From: Carboxylicivirga longa | Lineage (GTDB): Bacteria > Bacteroidota > Bacteroidia > Bacteroidales > Marinilabiliaceae | Assembly (NCBI RefSeq): GCF_050589825.1 | Contig: NZ_JBNGOZ010000004.1 | Coordinates: forward strand, 124,001 to 188,000 | Length of the DNA: 64,000 nt | Direction of reading: 5' to 3' | In this document: positions 43,450-53,300 of the stretch, in pieces | How positions within the stretch are numbered: the first letter of the stretch is position 1 | Layout of the letters: the number at the start of each line of letters is the position of its first letter | The notes under the pieces: model-generated | What the model saw: the letters and a program-made list of their open reading frames with translations, nothing else | What the model was told of the DNA's origin: nothing | Databases searched by the model: none | Made by a program: the position numbers and the translations under genes

Positions 43450-44307
43450 ATGAAGTATTTCAGTTATCACACCCATTCCTTGTTTTGTGATGGGAATGCA
43501 GGAGTGCAAGCCATGTGCGAAAGTGCCATTGAGCAAGGATTAAATGGTCTTGGTTTCGCAAGTCATGCACCATTAATGTTGGATACTTCTTATGCCATGA
43601 AGCTGGAGGATCTGCAAGCTTATGTAGAAGAGTTGGAAAAGTGTCGGCATCTTTTTCAAAACCGCCTTAAGGTCTATCGTGCCTTGGAAGCTGATTATAT
43701 TACAAATGACCTGAGTATTCCTTTTGATATATGGCGTAAGTTAGGACAGCTCGACTATATTATCGGGTCAGTACATTTGGTTAGTAACCCGGACAAGCCC
43801 GGAAAGCTCTGGTTTTTAGATGGACCGTCAAGCAATTACGACAAGGGTATTGCTGAGTGTTTTGATGGAAATGCTCGTTGGGCGGTAGAGCGTTATTATG
43901 CCCAAATAAGGGAAATGGTGCAGACTCAAGAGCCTGATGTGATAGCCCATGTGGATAAGGTGGTGATGAACAATAAAAAGGGCTATTTTGCGGAGATGGA
44001 TACCTGGTATCAGAATGCTTTAGAGGAAACCTTGCAGGTCATTGCTGCATCCTCTGCCATTGTGGAGATAAATACAAGGGGGATTTATCGCGGAAAATAC
44101 AATAGTTGGTTTCCCAATAAACAAGTGATCAGACGCTGTGTAGAGTTGGGTATAGCCCTCACTGTTTCGGTTGATGCACACAGTACGAATGAGTTACGTG
44201 CCGGATTTAAAGAGGCTGTTCTGTATTTGCAGGAAGCAGGCAGTGAAGTTATTAGTGTTTTTGAGCAGGACGGGTGGAAACAAATTCCGATTATTGATGT
44301 TCTTTGA
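43450..44307 (+). CDS. PHP-family histidinol-phosphatase
   Basis: 285 residues. The PHP metal-binding motifs are visible: YHTHSLFCDGNAG at the N-terminus, ALEADYI, DYIIGSVHLV, VIAHVDKVV and VSVDAHSTNEL. The size and motifs fit the HisJ/HisK type histidinol-phosphatase, which dephosphorylates L-histidinol phosphate in histidine synthesis using a trinuclear metal site. No other his genes are nearby, so other PHP phosphoesterase activity remains possible. The gene starts at an ATG after a strongly AT-rich leader. Confidence 0.9.
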   Translation: MKYFSYHTHSLFCDGNAGVQAMCESAIEQGLNGLGFASHAPLMLDTSYAMKLEDLQAYVEELEKCRHLFQNRLKVYRALEADYITNDLSIPFDIWRKLGQLDYIIGSVHLVSNPDKPGKLWFLDGPSSNYDKGIAECFDGNARWAVERYYAQIREMVQTQEPDVIAHVDKVVMNNKKGYFAEMDTWYQNALEETLQVIAASSAIVEINTRGIYRGKYNSWFPNKQVIRRCVELGIALTVSVDAHSTNELRAGFKEAVLYLQEAGSEVISVFEQDGWKQIPIIDVL

Positions 44308-44378
44308 GATAAGCGCGCAACTTACAGGAATAATTCTGACAAGACTGCTGCTTTATAAGTACTAAAAAATAATTAACT

Positions 44379-44573
44379 ATGTTTGAAGATAATGATTTTG
44401 TATGTCGGCATATGCGCCTGACAAAGGCTGATATTGTAAAAGTAATACGCGATAAAAATATTATGTCTTTTGAGGCCTTGCAGGACGAAACTGATGTGGC
44501 CACTATCTGTGGCAGCTGCCGCGCCGATATTGAAGAAATACTGGAAGATGAAATAGCACATCGTGAGAGTTAA
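44379..44573 (+). CDS. BFD-like small iron-sulfur protein with a C-x-H / C-x-x-C motif
   Basis: 64 residues. The helix-turn-helix pattern VCRHMRLTKADIVKVI, SFEALQDETDVATICGSC and RADIEEIL is that of the bacterioferritin-associated ferredoxin (BFD)-like [2Fe-2S] domain. The usual ligands are CxC near the start and CxxC later. Here Cys9, Cys44 and Cys47 are present, but the second position is His11, giving three Cys and one His. Such small proteins act as electron carriers or redox sensors. It lies 71 bases after the phosphatase gene and may be co-transcribed. A strong terminator follows at 44657. Confidence 0.75.
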   Translation: MFEDNDFVCRHMRLTKADIVKVIRDKNIMSFEALQDETDVATICGSCRADIEEILEDEIAHRES

Positions 44574-44656
44574 GAGCACATAAAGAGGAGAGGTTAATCG
44601 TATCATCCCGTATGAGATGCTTCTCCAAGTTAACTATTCGACTTCAATATTTTCTG

Positions 44657-44686
44657 ATGCAATACCTGCGTATTGCATTTTTTTTT
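44657..44686 (+). terminator. Intrinsic terminator after the BFD-like gene
   Basis: ATGCAATAC (44657-44665) pairs perfectly with GTATTGCAT (44670-44678) around CTGC, followed by a run of at least eight T. The next 267 bases to the promoter at 44954 show no gene. Confidence 0.92.
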
Positions 44687-44953
44687 GCTAACTACATATA
44701 CATATTAAACAGACTATGGTCTGCTGACGTAAAGCCCTTGAACTATTGATAAAAGGATCTCCTATCAGGGGTATAGCCTGTAATTCACATGCACTCGGCA
44801 TAGGATAATATCGTACATAGACCATCTCAATATTACGATGCTGAAGGTTTCAATTTAGGGGAGCAGCTAGTTTGTAATTTATTTTAAAGTGTTATTCTGT
44901 TGTAAGTCTTTAAAATACACATGTGTGTAACTATGTGCAATTGATGTAACTTA

Positions 44954-44984
44954 TTGTTTTGTATTGGCTTACATGTTTATTTTG
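44954..44984 (+). promoter_or_regulatory. Probable promoter of the VOC-protein gene
   Basis: TTG at 44954-44956 and TTATTTTG at 44977-44984 with a 20-base spacer; the second box has one mismatch to TAnnTTTG. The ATG is 23 bases downstream. Confidence 0.6.
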
Positions 44985-45007
44985 TGCCAAACAAAAATAG
45001 GAAAGTG

Positions 45008-45604
45008 ATGTTTATAAATAAATTAATTGTTGTTAGTGTTTTTGCACTTTCAACCATTGTTAACTCACAAAACAATAACGAGATGCATAATTTTAATGAA
45101 TCAGGTAAGACTTACCCTAAAACATTCTCTCACATTGGAATTACGGTACCAAATATCGACCAGGCAGTTAAGTTTTATACTGAGGTAATGGGTTTCTACA
45201 TTATTATGGAACCAACAGTTGTAACTGAAGAAAATGAGACCGCCATCGGTCAAATGTGTATAGATGTGTTTGGTACGGGCTGGGGCACATTTAAAATAGC
45301 CCATATTTCAACCGGTGATAGAATAGGGTTTGAATTATTCGAATTTGAGACAAGTAAAGACTTAAAGCCGAGGTTTGAACCATTCAGAACGGGTCTATTT
45401 CATTTTTCGGTTCAGGATCCGGATGTTGAAGGGCTTGTAAAGAAGATTGTGGATGCCGGAGGCAAACAAAGAATGCCAATAAGGGAATATTATCCAGGCG
45501 ACAAACCTTACCGTATGTGTTATGTGGAAGATCCATTTGGTACTGTTTTCGAAATATATTCTCATTCTTACGAACTGCACTACTCATTAGGAGCGTATAA
45601 GTGA
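45008..45604 (+). CDS. Secreted VOC (glyoxalase/dioxygenase) superfamily protein
   Basis: 198 residues from the ATG at 45008. A signal peptide (LIVVSVFALSTIVNSQ) is predicted, unusual for this mostly cytosolic superfamily. Two beta-alpha-beta modules follow: FSHIGITVPNIDQAVKFYTE with VMGFYII, and LFHFSVQDPDVEGLVKKIVD ending MCYVEDPFGTVFEIYSHS. His (FSHIG, LFHFS) and Glu (VFEIY) positions typical for metal ligands are present. It could be a lactoylglutathione lyase-like or dioxygenase enzyme; no reaction can be assigned. Its 3' end overlaps the convergent HxlR gene by 25 bases, suggesting a regulatory pair. Confidence 0.82.
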   Translation: MFINKLIVVSVFALSTIVNSQNNNEMHNFNESGKTYPKTFSHIGITVPNIDQAVKFYTEVMGFYIIMEPTVVTEENETAIGQMCIDVFGTGWGTFKIAHISTGDRIGFELFEFETSKDLKPRFEPFRTGLFHFSVQDPDVEGLVKKIVDAGGKQRMPIREYYPGDKPYRMCYVEDPFGTVFEIYSHSYELHYSLGAYK

Positions 45605-45951
45605 TTGGATTTTGCAAAATCATGTCCCCATTTGTCCAGCTGAAGGATGATGGGGATTAATGATTTGCCTTCTTTCGTTAATTCGTATTTTACTTTTGGT
45701 GGAGTTACCGGGTAAACAATGCGCCTAACAAGTTTGTCTTTTTCCAGTGCTCGAATAGAATAAGTAAACATTCTATTGGATAGGTCTGTAATACTTTTTT
45801 GTAATTCGCCAGACCTTTGTGCACCATCTTTGAGATGAAAAATAATAAGACTTTTGTATTTATCGCCTATTAAATTGAGCGTAAAGGCCAAGGGACAATA
45901 AAATTGCTTGTCATTATATTTAATACTTTTCTTAGATGTGTTACTATTCAT
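45580..45951 (-). CDS. HxlR-family transcriptional regulator
   Basis: 123 residues, a typical size. The family hallmarks are FYCPLAFTLNLIGDKYKSLI (with the conserved Cys used for redox or aldehyde sensing in some members), RSGELQKSITDLSNRMFTYS in the recognition helix, and a wing PVTPPKVKYELTKEGKSL. HxlR proteins bind DNA as dimers and often respond to formaldehyde, quinones or other electrophiles. It is convergent to, and overlaps, the VOC gene, which makes it the best candidate regulator of that gene. Confidence 0.92.
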   Translation of the reverse strand: MNSNTSKKSIKYNDKQFYCPLAFTLNLIGDKYKSLIIFHLKDGAQRSGELQKSITDLSNRMFTYSIRALEKDKLVRRIVYPVTPPKVKYELTKEGKSLIPIILQLDKWGHDFAKSNHLYAPNE

Positions 45952-46049
45952 AGCTGCGTTTTTATACCTTACCTGACAGTTTGAAGATTAGTATAAAAAT
46001 AATCAATATCGGTAGCTTTAACACTAAGGTCATTTGAATGGAAGGGGCA

Positions 46050-46244
46050 CGTGGCATTGTTTTTTTGCTTTGGGTAAAATTAATTCGCTTAATAATCCTG
46101 TGTCCCACCCTAAAGTATTTTCAGACCCTCAATATCAACTAACTCTGTGCGACTGTTAAATGCTTTTTTAGAGAATTCAACTACTCCTGGATTCGTTTCC
46201 CAATTTTCTGCATATTCATCCCACTCGGTTTTCATTTCGTCCAT
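46050..46244 (-). pseudogene. Remnant of a SAM-dependent methyltransferase
   Basis: Reading the minus strand from the ATG at 46244 gives MDEMKTEWDEYAENWE followed by TNPGVVEFSKKAFNS and VDIEGLKIL, then a stop at 46110-46112. This is the N-terminus of a class I methyltransferase up to the point where the SAM-binding motif (expected as ILDLGCGTG) should start. Just past the stop another frame reads LGWDTGLLSELILPKAK, the expected continuation, so a small deletion or frameshift has destroyed motif I. Nothing recognisable follows beyond about 46050. The rest of the gene is lost. Confidence 0.7.
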
Positions 46245-46264
46245 TTTCTAATTGATCTATTCAC

Positions 46265-47476
46265 TTATTTATCAATCATCAGCAAGGAGCTGTCACCATA
46301 GCTCAAAAAGCGAAAGTCGTTTTCCAACGCGTAGTTATAGATGTCTGTCCAGCGTTTTCCTACAATGGCGCTAATGAGTAATAGCAGGGTGCTTTGTGGT
46401 TGGTGAAAATTGGTCACCAGACCACTGATTAGTTTAAACCTGTAGCCCGGTACAATGATGATGGCTGTTTTACCTGCCAGGTGATTGAGTTGTTGTTGTT
46501 TCATGTAGTTTAGTAGCGCCATCAGGGCTTCATCCTTACTGTAGAAAGCCGTTAGGTTATAGGGATCCCACTGTTGAATGCCCTGTTCAATGCTTTCTCC
46601 GCTTAGGATGCGTACACCATACCAGTAGAGGCTCTCCAGCGTGCGTACCGAGGTGGTTCCAACGGCAATCAGTGGCTCTTTATTGGCGATTAACTGCTCC
46701 AAGGCATTTCGCTCTATCGCAAAATGTTCGGTATGCATATCATGATCGGAGATCTCTTCGCTTTTTACCGGTTTAAAAGTACCGGCCCCCACATGAAGGG
46801 TTACGTTGAGCAAAGGATGCCCCTTTTCCTTAAGGCGTACTAAAATATCATCGGTAAAATGGAGTCCGGCCGTAGGGGCTGCCACCGATCCCTGATGCTG
46901 AGAGTAAACAGTTTGATAACGTTGCTTGTCAATGTCTTCGGTGTCGCGATTCAGGTAGGGGGGTATGGGTGTACGGCCAATATTTTCTATCAGTTCAGAG
47001 AAGGCGTAGTTAGGATTGTTCCAGCTAAAGCGAATGGCATAGGCATCGCCCATTCGCTCGCCTTTTTCAATGCATAAGGTAATGTCTTGTTCATCGATGG
47101 TCAGCGTCTGACTAAGGACGCCGCTTTTCCATTTGCGGGCATTGCCTACAATGCACTTCCAGATAGTGGCTTCGCGTGTGTTAAAAGCGGAGTTAACTTC
47201 AGCGGGTTCCAGTGGTTCAAGGCAGAATATTTCTATGGCGGCACCCGTTTCCTTTTGAAAGCGAAGGCGCGCACGTATGACCTTGGTGTTGTTAAAAGCC
47301 AGCATGGCCCCCACAGGTAATACATTCAGTAAATCAGGGAACTTGCCTTCCTCAATTTGCTGATTGCGATATATCAATAGTTTTGACTCATCGCGATTGG
47401 CCAAAGGGTATTTAGCAATGCGTTCTTCGGGCAGTGTATAGCTATATTCGCTGATGGAGATGCTGGGCTTATTCAT
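46265..47476 (-). CDS. queA: S-adenosylmethionine:tRNA ribosyltransferase-isomerase, long form (QueA family)
   Basis: 403 residues, longer than classical QueA (about 350). The family core is plain: YTLPEERIAKYPLANRDESK, AFNNTKVIRARL, GRTPIPPYLNR, YQTVYSQHQGSVAAPTAGLH and AVGTTSVRTLES. QueA transfers the ribosyl part of SAM to preQ1 in tRNA to give epoxyqueuosine. Bacteroidota often carry a standard QueA and a longer paralogue; the length suggests this is the paralogue, so a modified or uncertain role is possible. It starts at 47476, about 30 bases from a plus-strand promoter element serving the divergent Smr gene. Confidence 0.85.
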   Translation of the reverse strand: MNKPSISISEYSYTLPEERIAKYPLANRDESKLLIYRNQQIEEGKFPDLLNVLPVGAMLAFNNTKVIRARLRFQKETGAAIEIFCLEPLEPAEVNSAFNTREATIWKCIVGNARKWKSGVLSQTLTIDEQDITLCIEKGERMGDAYAIRFSWNNPNYAFSELIENIGRTPIPPYLNRDTEDIDKQRYQTVYSQHQGSVAAPTAGLHFTDDILVRLKEKGHPLLNVTLHVGAGTFKPVKSEEISDHDMHTEHFAIERNALEQLIANKEPLIAVGTTSVRTLESLYWYGVRILSGESIEQGIQQWDPYNLTAFYSKDEALMALLNYMKQQQLNHLAGKTAIIIVPGYRFKLISGLVTNFHQPQSTLLLLISAIVGKRWTDIYNYALENDFRFLSYGDSSLLMIDK

Positions 47477-47506
47477 TCGTTTTATTTTTAGCGCGACAAA
47501 TTTAGT

Positions 47507-47514
47507 TAACTTTG
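47507..47514 (+). promoter_or_regulatory. Possible -7 promoter element for the DUF2027/Smr gene
   Basis: TAACTTTG matches TAnnTTTG and lies 60 bases before the ATG. No TTG is found at the ideal upstream distance. Confidence 0.45.
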
Positions 47515-47574
47515 CATGACTGCACCAATTGAGGGTGCGAATTATTGCTTATGGATTATTAAAAATTGTTGACG

Positions 47575-48588
47575 ATGATAGTGAAAGCCGGCGATATAGT
47601 TCGCTTTTTAAATACAAGTGGTGGAGGTGTTGTGGTGCGTACTGAAGGCAAGTTAGCCTATGTGGAAGATCAAGATGGTTTTGAAGTGCCCGTATTGACC
47701 AACGAATGTGTGGTGATAAAAGATGAGAAGCCTGCCGCCGGAGGCGGAGAAGCGGTGACCGAACAGGAAGAGCCGGAAAACTACGATTTTCCGGAGGAGG
47801 TGGGTGATGATACGGCGCCGCAGGTGTATCTTGCTTTTCTGCATGGCGATAAGCCGGGACAGGCCTCCGGCAACTTACGTGCGCAAATGGTTAACGACAG
47901 CAACTTCTTCGTGTATTATACTATTAGTAACCTGCGCAAAGATGGTGATCTCGATCTTTTGTACCATGGCATGGTGGAGCCCAATACTAAAGTAGCTCTT
48001 GATCGTTTAGGGGTGATGCAGCTCGATGACCGTCAGTGGCAGGTTAACCTGATGTTGTTTAAGCAGAATAAGAGCTATAAGAATATGGTACCTGTGTCGG
48101 AAGTGATTAAGATAAAAGCTGCCCGCTTTCTAAAAGAAAACGTGTTTGCTGATAATGATTACTACCACGAAAAGGCCGTTCTACTGCCGGTTATTAAGGG
48201 TGAGCTGGAGCGCAAATTGGAGGCTTTAAGCGACCGGGAGATTAACAAGGCACTGCGTGAGAAAGAAGAGGTATCGGTGCGTAAGAAGACCAAACGACGT
48301 GATGATAATAAGATGTTGGAGGTTGATTTGCATATAGATGAACTCATTGATACAATCGCTGGTCTCAGTAAAGGAGAAATTATCACCATTCAACTCGATA
48401 AGTTTAAGCAGGTGATGGATGATAATAAACAAAATAAGGGTCGTAAGATTGTGTTTATACATGGCGTGGGTAACGGTAAGCTAAAGACAGAGTTGCGTAA
48501 GTTGCTCGATCGACAGTATAAAAAGCATGTCTATCAGGATGCTTCTTTTCGCGAGTACGGCTATGGTGCTACCATGGTAATAATATAA
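47575..48588 (+). CDS. DUF2027 and Smr domain protein
   Basis: 337 residues from the ATG at 47575. The N-terminal KOW/SH3-like part (AGDIVRFLNTSGGGVVVRTE) and middle region are typical of DUF2027 proteins. The C-terminal Smr domain (about 240-337) shows EVDLHIDELI and IVFIHGVGNGKLKTELRKLL, with the DxH and GxGxG motifs. Smr domains occur in MutS2 and are linked to nucleic-acid nicking or ribosome rescue, but this stand-alone Bacteroidota type is uncharacterised. It is a monocistronic unit divergent from queA. Confidence 0.9.
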   Translation: MIVKAGDIVRFLNTSGGGVVVRTEGKLAYVEDQDGFEVPVLTNECVVIKDEKPAAGGGEAVTEQEEPENYDFPEEVGDDTAPQVYLAFLHGDKPGQASGNLRAQMVNDSNFFVYYTISNLRKDGDLDLLYHGMVEPNTKVALDRLGVMQLDDRQWQVNLMLFKQNKSYKNMVPVSEVIKIKAARFLKENVFADNDYYHEKAVLLPVIKGELERKLEALSDREINKALREKEEVSVRKKTKRRDDNKMLEVDLHIDELIDTIAGLSKGEIITIQLDKFKQVMDDNKQNKGRKIVFIHGVGNGKLKTELRKLLDRQYKKHVYQDASFREYGYGATMVII

Positions 48589-49352
48589 TTCGCAAGATGT
48601 TTTTTCAATAAATACAACTCAGGGTTTTCTACAGAATGCGTAGTTAACCCTGAGGGGTTAATATAAAGGAAGTTAAATCCTTTATTTTGAACTAATATTA
48701 GGTCTATACTCTTCTGTAATATTTAAGGTTCATATTTGAATTTGCGCATTGACTGCCCATATCAAGCCTTGTTTTGATATGGGAATCTGTGGCTGCAAGT
48801 CAAATACATCCTATATCGTTCCTCGCCTTGGGATGTGCAAACTATAATTCTCACCAGGGGATAAAGAATGGATTTCCAGAGTGGGTTTATTGATGATTTT
48901 GATAAAATGTCAATAGGTTTGTTTCTCAAAACGATAACCTAACGGCTTCCGTTGAAAGTACATTTAGGGATGCATTCTGAAAAACACCCATTCAACCGGC
49001 TTTGAGGTGATCTTCTACTTGTTTTTAATTGTGAAGAGTGGTGGTGTTGGCTGTCTATTGTGTAAGGGGATAGAACATCTGATTAAATCTTCATATAAGG
49101 CATAATATCATATTGCGAAATGACAAATGTAAGTGCATAATTAAACTATGTAGTATGCGGATTCTGAATATTGTTTAATATTAAAATCATGTCAGGTGCT
49201 AATAGTTGAATGTTATTTTCATAACTAGAATAGTGATATTAAATCATTGATTTGCTAATAAAAAATTAAGAATCGCTTGGATTTATGATGTATTATTAAA
49301 ACATTGTAAATTAATATCATATAAATTACTGTAATACTATAAAACAGTAGGT
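48589..49352. other. Long intergenic region with hairpins but no gene
   Basis: 764 AT-rich bases. Two inverted repeats stand out: CTCAGGGTT (48618-48626) with AACCCTGAG (48646-48654), and CCCATATCAA (48756-48765) with TTGATATGGG (48774-48783). Neither is followed by a T tract. No reading frame of credible composition, tRNA or known RNA motif was seen. Confidence 0.6.
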
Positions 49353-50015
49353 ATGCATTACTCAAGATCCAGTTTGGCGGTTTTTCAATCAGGTATAGAG
49401 TTGTTGATTCAACGAAGTCTTCAGCAAATAACTGTACTGAATGCGATACGTCATTATGGATATGATGAACCCCGGCTGCATCAAATGCAGGCGCTAAATG
49501 CTGATTTATTGAAACTGGCTGAAACTGTAGAGCAGGCAAAGAAAGACCGACAGGCTTTGTTTAAGGAAAAACGGAGAATGTATGCGGCTATAAAACGTGA
49601 CTATATGCGTTACCTGAAGCTCACCCGCATACTCTTGGCTGAGGATAAAAATGCGGTAAAAGTATTAATGTTAAATGGCATACGAGAGCGAAAACTAAAA
49701 GATTTCACTTTTCAAATGACAACCTTTGTATCCAATTTGCTGAATAGCCGGGATTGGCTCAATGCCTTGTCTGTTTATAATATTAGCCCTGAGGATTTAC
49801 GGTCGCTTGATGCTCGCCTTAAAGACCTTATGCGACTGGATGGGCAGTGCAATGAGGCCCAGAATGAGGTGAAGCGATTGTTGATACAGCGCAAAAAAAA
49901 ATTATTAGAAATGCAGCGGCAGGTGAGTGATTTCGTAAAAGTGTTACGGATTGCCTTGGAGCAGCAGTCGAACTTGTTGGCTGGGCTGGGCTTAACAACA
50001 AAAAACAAGGATTAA
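49353..50015 (+). CDS. Helical protein of unknown function
   Basis: 220 residues. No signal peptide or membrane segment. Almost entirely predicted helix, rich in Leu, Arg, Lys and Gln, with heptad-like stretches (LLKLAETVEQAKKDRQALF, LLIQRKKKLLEMQRQVSDF) that suggest coiled coils. I do not recognise the family. It lies alone, about 300 bases before the giant secreted protein gene on the same strand. It could be cytosolic and unrelated to it. Confidence 0.6.
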   Translation: MHYSRSSLAVFQSGIELLIQRSLQQITVLNAIRHYGYDEPRLHQMQALNADLLKLAETVEQAKKDRQALFKEKRRMYAAIKRDYMRYLKLTRILLAEDKNAVKVLMLNGIRERKLKDFTFQMTTFVSNLLNSRDWLNALSVYNISPEDLRSLDARLKDLMRLDGQCNEAQNEVKRLLIQRKKKLLEMQRQVSDFVKVLRIALEQQSNLLAGLGLTTKNKD

Positions 50016-50311
50016 ACGATAAATAGAACGGCTGGAGGGTCGAGAGAAGAGAAAGAATACCGGGTTGGCTGTAACTTATGAGCAATAATGTCGTAAAAAA
50101 TTTAATTGTTTGAGATAGTTCGTTTCTGCATTACCGCAGAAGGGGCGAAGTGTGTGGTAATGATTGGCTTATTCATCGCCTTTAATAAGGTGTTGATAAA
50201 ATAATTATAATAATCAGACCTAAGCTATGCGGGTATTGAAAACGAAATTATATTTTTATTGCTGTTTAGAGGGACTATGTGAAGTTGGGGACCCAATGTA
50301 AACTCATGTTT
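50016..50311. other. Leader region upstream of the giant secreted protein gene
   Basis: About 300 bases with no gene. AT-rich runs near 50190-50260 (such as TTATATTTTTATTGCTG) could contain a promoter, but no consensus promoter was found. Confidence 0.5.
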
Positions 50312-53300
50312 ATGAAGAGAATGAAGCATTTATTTGGTGTTTTTGTATGTTTGCTATTGGCTGTAAATGTCTATGGCCAAGAATTTGGTGCCGGTGTTAA
50401 CTCAGCGGATGAACAAGTCAAGCGAAATAAATTATATAAACAAGTAGAACGCCAAATTGCCAAAAGTGGGGCAAGCCTTAAAGGCTTAAGAGATTCTATA
50501 TCGAGCTTGGAAGATCAATATTGTTCGGCCGGTGGTGCTGACGTCATTGTTCCCAATAGCTGGCATAAGGATGCCATAGATATCACTTGGCGTGTTTATA
50601 CCACTGCTGGAGGGGTGCAAACCGATCATCCCGAGTGGTTTACCATCAATGGAAGCGGACAAAATACTGAACTGCATTTTTTACCACATCAAGTAGAGCC
50701 TCAATATTATGGGCAGTCTGTTGTGTTTAGCTACGTGCAAACCGATGGATTAGGCAATGTTGGAACAAGTTATGATTATACGCGCGTGTATGAGTCTCCG
50801 GCTGTTTTTAATCTGGGTAGCGATGCTGAAATATGTCAGGGTCAAACATATGACTTGGTGCTCGATGGATCAGAAGTAGGGGTTGAATACAAATTTTACC
50901 GCGATGGCACTCTCGTTAATGAAGTGCCTGAGTCAGGCACCGGAGGGGCAATGTCGTATCGTGTATCGCGCGCGGGGGTGTATACTGTAAAAGCGATTCA
51001 CACTAAGGGTAAATGTGAAGTCGATATGAATGGATCGGCTACCTTAATAGTGAATTCCTTGCCGCCTATCACGGCTACTAATGGAGGAAATATTTGCTTA
51101 GGCTTACCCTTTACGCTGCAAGGTGGGCCTGCCGGTATGGAAAGCTACACATGGACTGATGAGAATGGTGATGTAGTAGGTGCTTTGCCTGAGTTAACAT
51201 TAAACTCAAGCGCTTATGGTGTCGGTAGCCATACCTTTACACTGACTGTTGAAGATGGTAAGACTTGTGAAAATTCGGCTACGACGACGGTTGAAGTATT
51301 TGGCCTGCCCAACGTAACGGCGGCCAATAATGGACCGATCTGTGAAGGGGGAACGGCTACACTCGAAGCAACAGTAACCGGCGGCGAAGCGCCTTATTCC
51401 TATGAATGGACAAAAGTGCCTGATTTGACCATTGTGTCAACCAATAAAGATTATATAATCAATCCTGTGGTCGCGTCTGATGCCGGCACCTATGAAGTAA
51501 GCGTGTCAGATGCCAACGGCTGCGCTGCCACGGCAACTTCACAGACAACGCTTGAGGTTACTGAGCGCCCTACCGTTAGTATCGCCTATAATGATCCTGT
51601 TTGCGAAGGTCTGGCTTTAACACTAACGGCAACGCCTTCGGGAGGGACTACAAATTATTTAGAATATGTATGGTATAAGAATGGTCTGGAGATAGGACGA
51701 GGAGCTGCGAATACTTATACTATTAACCCTGCTGTTGCCCCAGATGATGACGGAACCTATAGTGTTACAGTGCAGGATGATGGTGGCTGTGTGAGTGATG
51801 CTGCACAAATAGCCGTAACCATTCATCCTAATACGCAGGCAACAGCAAGCAGTAACAGTCCTGCATGTGTAGGGCAAGATATAATGCTTACAGGTGGCCC
51901 TGCCGGGATGGACTCTTATGCCTGGACAGGTCCTGACGGATTTGTTAGCAATGAACAAAGTCCCGTTATTAGCAATGCTACCGCCGTTATGGCAGGTGAT
52001 TATACCTTAACAATCATCGATGGTAACACTTGTACTACTAATGCGACTACTACAGTTGTCGTTAATGAACTTCCTTCTATTACGGCTGATAATGATAGTC
52101 CGGTTTGTGAAGGGCAGGATGTGAACCTTAGCTCTATAGTTAGTGGGGGGATGGCACCTTTTACCTTTAGCTGGAGTAAGGTAGGTAACCCAGCCGAAAT
52201 ATCGACTCAGCAGAGTTTTACTCTAAGCTCTGTTACTATGACAGATGCTGGTCAGTATCAGGTGAGTGTGGTAGATGATAACGGCTGTGAAGCGCCTGTG
52301 TCTGCTATAACTGAAGTAACGGTTAATCCAGTGGCAACAGTCACAGTAAGTAATAGTGGACCGGTATGTGCTGGTAGCGATATAACCTTAAGTGCTGAAG
52401 TAACAGGCGGTACCGGTCCATATGCCTATCAGTGGGTTAAGACCACAAGTGGTTTAACGGTCAGTACCGATCCTTCTTTTACGATCAGCGGTGCTAATTC
52501 GTTTGATGCTGGTGAATACGTGTTGCTTGTTACAGATGATAATGGTTGTTCACCTGCCGGGGCCTCAACCATTGTAGTTGTTAATTCGCAGCCAACGGTG
52601 AGCATTAGTTATAATGCTCCTGTGTGTGAGAATACCGACTTGATTCTAACAGCGGTAGCCGCAGGTGGAAATGGGGTTTATTCAGAATATGTTTGGTATA
52701 AAGACGGCGTAGAAATAGCTCGCGGTTCCGAGGCATCTCATACGGTTGTGGGGACTACAGTAGCCGATGGTGGAACCTACAGTGTTTCTGTTGAAGATAA
52801 TATAGGCTGTAACAGTACCACCAGTGATTTGGCCGTTACCATTCATGCTAATCCATTGGTAACAGCAGACAATAACGGTCCGCTTTGTGCCGGGGATAAC
52901 TTACAGTTGACCGGTGGTCCCGAATCTATGGATAGCTACTCATGGACAGGACCTAACGGATTTATTAGTACAGAGCAAAGCCCATTGCTAAACAATGTGA
53001 CTACTGCAGCGACGGGTAACTACGAGTTAACGGTTACCGATAATAATACTTGTAGTGCTAGCGCAACTACCATAGTGGAAGTCAATGATATTAACGCGGC
53101 ACTACGAATTAGTCCGGCACCTCCAGGGTCGTCTGTTTGTGAAAATACGGAGCTGACTTTTGTGGCGGATGCCACATTGGGCTCGGATGATTATACATAC
53201 GAGTTTATTGTTAACGGTACGCCTCGTCCTGCAAGCGGAAATAGTATTGCAGTAGTAATTACAGAAAATACGACTGTTGAAGTAACCATTACGGATAATG

